Made by a program: the position numbers and the translations under genes. 64,000 bases of DNA from Xylophilus sp042867185 (lineage in GTDB: Bacteria > Pseudomonadota > Gammaproteobacteria > Burkholderiales > Burkholderiaceae_C). Below the pieces are notes generated by a model. The model searched no databases, was not told the origin of the DNA, and was given only the letters and a program-made list of their open reading frames with translations. Below are positions 58,047 through 64,000 of the stretch, one piece after another; position 1 is the stretch's first letter; each line of letters starts with the position of its first letter. The stretch is taken from positions 124,001-188,000 of the forward strand of contig JBHZQV010000007.1 in NCBI GenBank assembly GCA_042867185.1, given 5' to 3'.

Positions 58047-58205
58047 GAGCGGTCTTCCTGTGAAATGACGCGCGATCATAGCCACCGCTTATGCAGGTGC
58101 AACGGGCAGTTACCCTAGAAAGAAGGGCATCGGAGCGTGGGGTTTCTGGCCCCCGGCCGGTGCCGCGGGCGCCCTGTTACACCGTCCGCCGGAGCCGTCC
58201 CTAGC

Positions 58206-59372
58206 ATGGACCGCACCGGGACCGGATGCCGCCGCCTCCGCGGCTGGCCCGTGCAGCCCCACTCCAACGTGCCGACTTCCCGCTCCAGCACCTCCGCCTC
58301 CGCCCCCTCCCGCAAGACCGCCGGCCGCAAGGCCCCCGCCGGCAGGACCACGACCGCTGCCTCCGCCCGGCCGGCGCGCAAGACCGCCGCCGCACCGGCC
58401 CCCGCGTCCGCCACCGGCACGGCGGCCACCCAGCGCGCGATCCAGCGGGCCCAGGCCGCCCGCGATGCGCGTGCCGGCGCCCCCGCCCCCAAGAAGCCGG
58501 TGCAGGCCGGCGCCCGCCGCCAGCCCGAGACGCCGCTGCCCGGCGGCCGCCTGGCCAAGCCGGGCCTGGAGCGCGGCATGGCGCTGCGCCCCCGCTACGA
58601 CGCGCCCGACTACGCCGGCAGCCACAAGCTCGGCGGCATGGCGGCGATCATCACCGGCGGCGATTCGGGCATCGGCCGGTCGGTCGCGGTGCTGTTCGCC
58701 CGCGAGGGTGCCGACATCGCCATCGTCTACCTCGACGAGCACCAGGATGCCGAGGACACCCGCCGCGCGGTCGAGGCCGAAGGACAGCGCTGCATCCTGA
58801 TCCCGGGCGACGTGCGCAAGCCCGCCTTCTGCAAGCGCGCGGTCGAGAAGACGGTGAAAGCCTTCGGCCGGCTCGACGTGCTGGTGAACAATGCCGCCTT
58901 CCAGTCGCATGCCGAGGACATCACCGACATCACCGAGCAGCAGCTCGACATGACCCTGCGCACCAACGTGCACGGCTACTTCCACATGGTCCAGGCCGCG
59001 CTGCCGCACCTGCCGCGCGGCGGCAGCATCCTCAACACCGGCTCGACCACCGGCCTGCGCGGCAGCAAGCAGCTGCTGGACTATTCGGCCACCAAGGGCG
59101 CGATCCACGCCTTCACCAAGGCGCTGGCCTCCAACCTGCTGCCGCGCGGCATCCGGGTGAACGCGGTGGCGCCGGGCCCGGTGTGGACGCCGCTGAACCC
59201 GGCCGACAAGAAGCCGAGCGACGTGCGCACGTTCGGCAAGGACACCGACATGGGCCGCCCCGCCCAGCCCGAAGAGCTGGCGCCGGCCTACGTCTTCCTG
59301 GCGGCGCCGGCCTGCGCCGGCTACATCACCGGCATCGTGCTGCCGGTGACCGGCAGCGTCGGCGCGATCTGA
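58206..59372 (+). CDS. Short-chain dehydrogenase/reductase with basic Ala/Pro-rich N-terminal tail
   Basis: About 388 residues from ATG 58206 (GGAG 11 bases upstream); GTG 58269 is an alternative start. The first roughly 85 residues are low complexity, rich in Ala, Lys, Arg, Pro and Ser/Thr, resembling histone-like tails. The SDR core follows: cofactor motif TGGDSGIGRS, NNAA, the catalytic Ser in NTGSTTG and YSATK (Tyr/Lys). The C-terminal end GYITGIVLPVTGSVG matches the YghA/glucose-dehydrogenase-like group, which has a long N-terminal arm before the Rossmann fold. Substrate unknown. The extended tail is unusual for this family and might bind nucleic acid or be disordered. Confidence 0.88.
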   Translation: MDRTGTGCRRLRGWPVQPHSNVPTSRSSTSASAPSRKTAGRKAPAGRTTTAASARPARKTAAAPAPASATGTAATQRAIQRAQAARDARAGAPAPKKPVQAGARRQPETPLPGGRLAKPGLERGMALRPRYDAPDYAGSHKLGGMAAIITGGDSGIGRSVAVLFAREGADIAIVYLDEHQDAEDTRRAVEAEGQRCILIPGDVRKPAFCKRAVEKTVKAFGRLDVLVNNAAFQSHAEDITDITEQQLDMTLRTNVHGYFHMVQAALPHLPRGGSILNTGSTTGLRGSKQLLDYSATKGAIHAFTKALASNLLPRGIRVNAVAPGPVWTPLNPADKKPSDVRTFGKDTDMGRPAQPEELAPAYVFLAAPACAGYITGIVLPVTGSVGAI

Positions 59373-59375
59373 CGG

Positions 59376-60635
59376 TCAGCGGTAGCTGCGCGCGTCCTCG
59401 ATCACCTTCCCGTCGTTGGGCAGCGCCCCCGGCGGGCACAGCTCCACCTCGGCGCGCAGCCTGGTCACCTCGCGCACCGCGTCGCCCAGGCGTTGGGCCA
59501 GCGCGTCGCCGCCCTCCGGCGATGCGCATTCGGCGCGCAGCAGCAAGCGGTCGTCGGCCATCGCGCCCGAGACCACCAGCCGCAGCCGGCCCAGTTCGGC
59601 AAAACGCCGGCCGATCTCGGCCACCTGGGCCGGGTGCACGAACATGCCGCGTACCTTGGTCGTCTGGTCGGCCCGGCCCATCCAGCCGCGGATGCGGGTG
59701 CCGGTGCGGCCGGTGGGGCAGGTGCCGGGCAGCACCGCCGACAGGTCGCCGGTGCCGAAGCGCACCAGCGGATACACCGGGTTGAAGCTGGTGACGACCA
59801 GCTCGCCCACCTCGCCCTCGGCCACCGGCGCGCCGGTGCCGGGCACCACGATCTCGACGACCACGCCCTCGTCCAGCACCAGGCCCTCGCGCGCTTCGGT
59901 CTCGTAGGCGATCAGGCCCAGGTCGGCCGAGGCGTAGCACTGGTAGGCCTCCACCCCGCGGCCGCGCACCCAGTCGCGCAGCGAGGGCGGAAACGCCTCG
60001 CCCGAGACCAGCGCGCGGGTCATGCGCGGCAGCGTGCCGCCGCGCTCCTGCAGCTTCTCGAGCAGGATGCGCAAAAAGCTCGGCGTGCCGACGTACCCGT
60101 GCGCGCCCAGCTCGGCCAGCGCCTGCAGCTGCTGCTCGGTCTGGCCGGTGCCGCCGGGGAACACGGTGCAGCCCAGCGCGTGGGCGCCACTCTCCATCAT
60201 CGCGCCGGCCGGCACCAGGTGATAGCTGAAGCTGTTGTGCAGCAACTGCCCCGCGCGGAAACCGGCGGCGAAGAAGGCGCGCGCCATCCGCCAGTGGTCG
60301 GCCCGCGGGCCGTCGGGTTCGTACAGCGTGCCGGGGCTCGCGAAGATGCGCGGCATCCCCGCGCCGTAGCCCACCGCCCCGAACCCGCCCATCGCATCGC
60401 CGCCCGCCGCCCGCGCCGCCTGCTGCAGCTCCAGCAGTTCGTGCTTGCGGGTCACCGGCAGCCGCGCCAGCGCCGCGCGGCTGCGCACCCCCGCCGCATC
60501 GACGCCCGCCAGGATGCGCCCGAACGCCGGCGCCCGCGCCTGCGCATGCGCCACCTGCCCCGGCAGCGCCGCCATCAGCGCCGCCTCCCGCTCCGCCGGA
60601 TCGCGGGTCTCCAGTGCGTCGTAGTGTTCGTTCAT
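59376..60635 (-). CDS. Phenylacetate-CoA ligase-like AMP-dependent enzyme
   Basis: 419 residues from ATG 60635 (GGGAG 5 bases upstream). It belongs to the ANL superfamily, PaaK-like subgroup: YASADLGLIAYE (adenylate-binding region), FGTGDLSAVL with the conserved Asp, and the hinge RIRGWMGRADQTTKVRGMFVHPAQV leading to the C-terminal lid. It should activate an aromatic or related carboxylate to its CoA thioester. It lies 203 bases downstream of livF on the same strand and next to a Liv-type receptor and permease. Uptake and activation of one substrate is the natural reading. The exact acid is not predictable. Confidence 0.88.
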   Translation of the reverse strand: MNEHYDALETRDPAEREAALMAALPGQVAHAQARAPAFGRILAGVDAAGVRSRAALARLPVTRKHELLELQQAARAAGGDAMGGFGAVGYGAGMPRIFASPGTLYEPDGPRADHWRMARAFFAAGFRAGQLLHNSFSYHLVPAGAMMESGAHALGCTVFPGGTGQTEQQLQALAELGAHGYVGTPSFLRILLEKLQERGGTLPRMTRALVSGEAFPPSLRDWVRGRGVEAYQCYASADLGLIAYETEAREGLVLDEGVVVEIVVPGTGAPVAEGEVGELVVTSFNPVYPLVRFGTGDLSAVLPGTCPTGRTGTRIRGWMGRADQTTKVRGMFVHPAQVAEIGRRFAELGRLRLVVSGAMADDRLLLRAECASPEGGDALAQRLGDAVREVTRLRAEVELCPPGALPNDGKVIEDARSYR

Positions 60636-60759
60636 CGGTTCTCCCAAACTTCGCACTGCATGCGATTGCGGACCATCTTCACCACCACCCCGCCTTCGCG
60701 ATGCGCCTTGTCAGCCGCAGCCGTGCCGGCCTTCCATGCCGCCCCGGCCGCCGGGCCGC

Positions 60760-60842
60760 CCCAAGGCCCCGGGGCAGCCTCCCCCTCGGGGGGGGGCGAA
60801 TGACACGCAGCGGCAGCGGAGTGCAAAGCCGGGGGGCTCACG
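60760..60842 (-). repeat. Dispersed intergenic repeat, copy B
   Basis: CCCCTCGGGGGGGG-CGAA-TGACACGCAG-...-GTGCAAAGCCGGGGGGCTC, close in order and text to copy D at 63262 (CGAAGACACGCAG...GCAGCCTGGGGGC). It fills the gap between the ligase and livF. Confidence 0.6.
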
Positions 60843-61671
60843 CTAACCATCGTTTGCGGCGCTTGTAGCTCTTGACGTCCTTGAAGCTCTTGCGGGCGCC
60901 GCCGTCGTCGCTGCGGCCCATGCCCAGGTAGAACTCCTTGACGTCCTCGTTGCCCGAGAGCGCGGCGGCGGTGCCGTCCATCACCACCCGGCCGCTCTCC
61001 AGGATGTAGCCGTAGCCGGCATAGCGCAGGGCCATGCCGGTGTTCTGCTCGGCCAGCAAAAAGGTGACGTGCTCCCGCGTGTTCAGGTCCTTCACGATCT
61101 CGAAGACCTCCTCGACGATCTGCGGCGCCAGGCCCATCGACGGCTCGTCGAGCAGCACCATCCGCGGGTTGGCCATCAGCGCCCGGCCGATGGCGCACAT
61201 CTGCTGCTCGCCGCCCGAGGTGTAGGCCGCCTGGCTGGTGCGCCGGGTCTTGAGCCGTGGAAAGTAGGTGTAGACCTTCTCCAGGTTGGCCGCGATCTCG
61301 CCGCGGTTCGTGCGGGTGTAGGCACCGGCCAGCAGGTTCTCTTCGATGGTCAGGTGGGCGAAGCAGTGCCGGCCCTCCATCACCTGCACCACGCCGCGGT
61401 CGACCAGGGCGGCGGGCGTGAGCCGTTCGATCCGCTCGCCGCGCAGCCGGATCGCGCCCTTGGTGACCTCGCCGCGCTCGCCCTCCAGCAGGTTGGAGAT
61501 GGCGCGCAGCGTGGTCGTCTTGCCCGCGCCGTTGCCGCCGAGCAGCGCGACGATCGCGCCCTCGGGCACCGTCAGCGAGACGCCCTTGAGCACCAGGATC
61601 ACGTGGTGGTAGATCACCTCGATGCCGTTGACGTCGAGCAGGGGCGGGGGGTTGGTGTCAGGCACTGTCAT
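60838..61671 (-). CDS. livF: Branched-chain-type ABC transporter ATPase (LivF)
   Basis: 277 residues from ATG 61671. Walker A is GGNGAGKTT, signature YTSGGEQQMCAIGRAL, Walker B MVLLDEPSMGLAP and the H-region LLAEQN (the LivF form, with Gln). It energises uptake together with LivG, LivH and LivM. A C-terminal extension of about 30 residues (SFKDVKSYKRRKRWLA) is longer than in E. coli LivF. It is downstream of the receptor gene, in an operon running leftward that continues beyond the window. Confidence 0.9.
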   Translation of the reverse strand: MTVPDTNPPPLLDVNGIEVIYHHVILVLKGVSLTVPEGAIVALLGGNGAGKTTTLRAISNLLEGERGEVTKGAIRLRGERIERLTPAALVDRGVVQVMEGRHCFAHLTIEENLLAGAYTRTNRGEIAANLEKVYTYFPRLKTRRTSQAAYTSGGEQQMCAIGRALMANPRMVLLDEPSMGLAPQIVEEVFEIVKDLNTREHVTFLLAEQNTGMALRYAGYGYILESGRVVMDGTAAALSGNEDVKEFYLGMGRSDDGGARKSFKDVKSYKRRKRWLA

Positions 61672-61734
61672 ATCGTGTCTCCATCGAATCGAAAGTGAGC
61701 GCGGTACAGAAAACGTGCTCTCCATCTGCCGGCG

Positions 61735-61852
61735 AGCGCAGCCAAGCCCCCCTCAGGGCGCCCGTGGATCTGGCTCTGCCAGTCCACCGGGTGCGCCCCC
61801 CTTCCCGCGAAGCGAGAGAAGGGGGGAGGCGGCGCAGCCGCCCGGGGGGAAG
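61735..61852 (-). repeat. Dispersed intergenic repeat, copy C
   Basis: It shares GGATCTGGCTC-GCCAGTCC-CCG with copy D (61766 onward versus 63274 onward), plus GC-rich inverted repeats (TCGCTTCGCGGG-type and GGCGGCGCAGCCGCC). It lies between livF and the receptor gene. Confidence 0.55.
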
Positions 61853-61856
61853 TTCT

Positions 61857-63182
61857 CTACATGCAGCCGCGCACGGTCACGTTCTTGTCCTTGGCGTACT
61901 TGGCAGAGAACTCCTTGACCAGCGGATCGATGTGCGTCTTGTCCGACTGGTACCAGTCCGACTTGATCTCCCACTTGCCGCCGTCCCATTGGACGATGCG
62001 CGCCCAGTCGTCGCCCATGTGGTTCTGGCAGCTGGTCTTGACCGGCCGCATCACCTCGCCGAAGCCCAGCGCCTTCAGCCGGTCGGCGGTCAGGTCCAGG
62101 TGCTCGTAGCCCCAGCGCACCTGCTCGGGCGTGAGCGTCTTGCCCTTGCCGTATTTCTCCTGCGCCGACCGGATGGCTTCGACCTGCAGCATCGAGATCA
62201 TCATCCCGCGGGTGTGGGCCAGGGTGCCGACGCTGGTGGCCGGGCCGCTGCCCTGGTTCTTGTCGTAGACGAACTTCTTCAGCTCGTCGTGGACCTTGTC
62301 CTTGGCGGCGCTGTTGTGGATGGTGATCGCGTTGTAGCCCTTGGCGGCCGCGCCGATGTCCTTCACGTCGTGGTCGGAGCCGGCCCACCAGATGGCGTAC
62401 ATCTTCTCGCGCGGATAGCCGCTGGCCTGCGCCTCGCGGATGCCGGCGGGCGTCATCACGCCGGCCGACCAGAACAGCACGTAGTCGGGCTTCTGCTGGC
62501 GGATCTGCAGCCAGGTCGATTTCTGCTCCACGCCGGGCGGCGTGACCGGGAACAGGCTCAGCTCGAAGCCGTCGGCCGCGGCGCGCTTCTGCAGCAGCGG
62601 GATCGGCTCCTTGCCGTACGGGCTGTCGTGGTAGACCAGCGCGATCTTCTTGCCCTTGAGGCTACCCTTCTCCTTCTTGGCGATGTCCTGCAGCATCACG
62701 TCGGCGGCGGTCCAGTAGGTGCCCAGCAGCGGGAAGTTCCACTGGAACACGGTGCCGTCGACCGACTGCGACAGGCCGTAGCCCGGCGTCTCGATCGAGA
62801 CCTTGTCGGCATAGGCCTTGTCGGTCACCGCGAAGGTGATGCCGGTCGACTGCGGATCGAAGCCCGAGGCGCCGCTGCCCTTGCCCTTGAGCCGCTCGTA
62901 GCACTCCACGCCCTTGGCCGCGTCGTACGCTGTCTCGCATTCCTCGAACGCCAGCTTCACCCCGTTGACGCCGCCGTCGCGCGCGTTCACCAGCTTCAGG
63001 TAATCCTGCTTGCCGTCGGCCCACGGAATGCCCAGCGGCGCGAACTGCCCGGTGCGGTAGACCAGCAGCGGAATGAACTGCTCGTTGGCCGCCTGGGCCT
63101 GCGCGAGCGTGGACGTGGCGAGCGCAGAAATCCCGGCAGCGGCCACGGCCGCAGCGAGCGCGATCTTCTTCCTGAGTTGCAT
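61857..63182 (-). CDS. Branched-chain-type ABC transporter substrate-binding protein
   Basis: 441 residues from ATG 63182. A Sec signal peptide (LRKKIALAAAVAAAGISALATSTLAQAQA) is followed by a type-I periplasmic fold: QFIPLLVYRTGQFAPLGIPWADG, FEECETAYDAAKGVECYERLKG, KKIALVYHDSPYGKE and a C-terminal half with HTRGMMISMLQVEAIR. It is longer than amino-acid receptors (about 350-370) and resembles the long receptors linked to aromatic-acid CoA ligases in betaproteobacteria. It lies between livF and livM. The ligand is probably an aromatic or organic acid, inferred from the adjacent ligase. Confidence 0.9.
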   Translation of the reverse strand: MQLRKKIALAAAVAAAGISALATSTLAQAQAANEQFIPLLVYRTGQFAPLGIPWADGKQDYLKLVNARDGGVNGVKLAFEECETAYDAAKGVECYERLKGKGSGASGFDPQSTGITFAVTDKAYADKVSIETPGYGLSQSVDGTVFQWNFPLLGTYWTAADVMLQDIAKKEKGSLKGKKIALVYHDSPYGKEPIPLLQKRAAADGFELSLFPVTPPGVEQKSTWLQIRQQKPDYVLFWSAGVMTPAGIREAQASGYPREKMYAIWWAGSDHDVKDIGAAAKGYNAITIHNSAAKDKVHDELKKFVYDKNQGSGPATSVGTLAHTRGMMISMLQVEAIRSAQEKYGKGKTLTPEQVRWGYEHLDLTADRLKALGFGEVMRPVKTSCQNHMGDDWARIVQWDGGKWEIKSDWYQSDKTHIDPLVKEFSAKYAKDKNVTVRGCM

Positions 63183-63261
63183 GGCGAGTCTCCTGTTATG
63201 GGCACACAAGGTGCGGGTGAACAACTACCGTCGAAACAAACAATGGCCGCATCAGTCGGGT

Positions 63262-63358
63262 CGAGGGCATAGCGGATCTGGCTCCGCCAGTCCGCCGATG
63301 CCGCCCCCGGAAGGGGGTTGGCGAAGACACGCAGTGCGCAGCCTGGGGGCGATCTCAA
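63262..63358 (-). repeat. Dispersed intergenic repeat, copy D
   Basis: It contains GGATCTGGCTCCGCCAGTCC, then CCCCCGGAAGGGGG and CGAAGACACGCAGTGCGCAG. Its right half is the reverse complement of copy A at 27926. It overlaps the last codons of the livM gene. Confidence 0.65.
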
Positions 63359-64000
63359 TGGGGGAAGGGCCAGAGGCGCAGTTTTTGCCGCGCCGTCGAC
63401 CACAGCCTGGCCAGCCCGTGCGGCTCCACGATCAGGAAGAACACGATCAGCGCCCCGAAAATCATGTGCTCCAGGTGCGACGCGGTGGAGGTCGAGAGCG
63501 ACAGCCCCAGCCAGTGCGGCACGTAGTTCAAAAACAGCGGCAGCAGCACGATGAAGGCCGCGCCGAAGAAACTGCCGGCGATCGAGCCCAGCCCGCCGAT
63601 GATGATCATGAACAGCAGCTGGAACGACTTGTCGATCCCGAAGGCCGCCGGCTCCCAGGCGCCCAGGTGCACGAAGCCCCACAGTGCGCCGGCCACGCCC
63701 ACGATGAAGCTGCTGACCGCGAACGCGGTGAGCTTGGCGTACACCGGCCGGATGCCGATCACCGCGGCCGCCACGTCCATGTCGCGCATGGCCATCCACT
63801 CGCGGCCGATCGCGCCGCGCACCAGGTTCTTGGCCAGCAGGCCGAACAGCACCACCAGGCCCAGGCACAGCAAATATTTCTGCACCGGCGTGTCGAACGC
63901 GTAGCCGCCCATCTGCAGCGGCCCCACGCTGACCGAGCCGGACGACGAATCGTTGGTCACCCACTTCACCCGGTTGGTGAACCAGTCGACAAAAAACTGC
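63355..64000 (-). CDS. livM: Branched-chain-type ABC transporter permease (LivM), C-terminal part
   Basis: About 214 residues are visible; the gene starts beyond the right edge. Several membrane segments remain (YLLCLGLVVLFGLLAKNL, LTAFAVSSFIVGVAGALWGF, LLFMIIIGGLGSIAGSFFGAAFIVLLPLF, IFGALIVFFLIVEP). The EAA-like cytoplasmic loop GREWMAMRDMDVAAAVIGI and GGLGSIAG are typical of LivM. It belongs to the same leftward operon as the receptor and LivF; LivH and LivG presumably lie upstream, outside the window. Confidence 0.92.
   Translation of the reverse strand, partial: QFFVDWFTNRVKWVTNDSSSGSVSVGPLQMGGYAFDTPVQKYLLCLGLVVLFGLLAKNLVRGAIGREWMAMRDMDVAAAVIGIRPVYAKLTAFAVSSFIVGVAGALWGFVHLGAWEPAAFGIDKSFQLLFMIIIGGLGSIAGSFFGAAFIVLLPLFLNYVPHWLGLSLSTSTASHLEHMIFGALIVFFLIVEPHGLARLWSTARQKLRLWPFPH

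Overview
The window reads as a chromosomal segment of a GC-rich betaproteobacterium, most likely Burkholderiales/Comamonadaceae (Acidovorax, Variovorax or Xylophilus-like). This rests on the gene order of the spc/alpha ribosomal operons, Bug/TctC-type receptors, a polyhydroxyalkanoate-system protein, the DUF1840 and DUF2160 families, GCTAT...ATAGC intergenic palindromes and a shared intergenic repeat family. The genus is inferred, not proven.

Region 1 (about 1-21.3 kb) is a contact-dependent inhibition (two-partner secretion) island. It holds an outer-membrane transporter (cdiB/fhaC-like), a 5039-residue filamentous haemagglutinin/CdiA-like exoprotein with an AT-richer toxin-like tail, and a small immunity-type gene overlapping its stop codon by ATGA. 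Next come a lipoprotein gene preceded by fourteen CACCA pentanucleotides and an orphan toxin cassette. In that cassette a lipoprotein-like N-terminus is joined to a near-identical 142-bp copy of the CdiA pretoxin junction, followed by a different, papain-like toxin-type tail and a second ATGA-coupled immunity-type gene. A third, decayed copy of the same lipoprotein header with a fragment of the adhesin ends the island. The layout suggests toxin switching by recombination, plus a possible phase-variable partner.

Region 2 (21.3-34.9 kb) carries dps, ubiA and then a glycerol / glycerol-3-phosphate regulon. glpR-glpK-proC run leftward; the ABC transporter glpSTPQUV and glpD run rightward from a shared control region with three AAACGAA boxes. 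The transporter genes are bridged by short ORFs linked through ATGA overlaps, two of them created by a 62-bp tandem duplication.

Region 3 (35.0-44.3 kb) is the spc plus alpha ribosomal operon: rplN-rplX-rplE-rpsN-rpsH-rplF-rplR-rpsE-rpmD-rplO-secY-rpmJ-rpsM-rpsK-rpsD-rpoA-rplQ. An initiator tRNA-Met and a strong terminator follow. rplN lies directly behind glpD instead of rpsQ, and no infA is found between secY and rpmJ.

Region 4 (44.3-64 kb) is general metabolism. It contains a DUF2272 lipoprotein, a molybdopterin oxidoreductase divergent from a Tat-exported solute receptor, an M20 amidohydrolase, an acyl-CoA-binding protein, a zinc aminopeptidase lipoprotein coupled to a PHA-system protein, and DUF1840. 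Two orphan Bug/TctC receptors flank a GAF-PAS-GGDEF-EAL protein, followed by an SDR with a basic tail. The window ends inside a cluster that pairs a phenylacetate-CoA-ligase-like enzyme with a LivF/receptor/LivM uptake system, truncated by the right edge.
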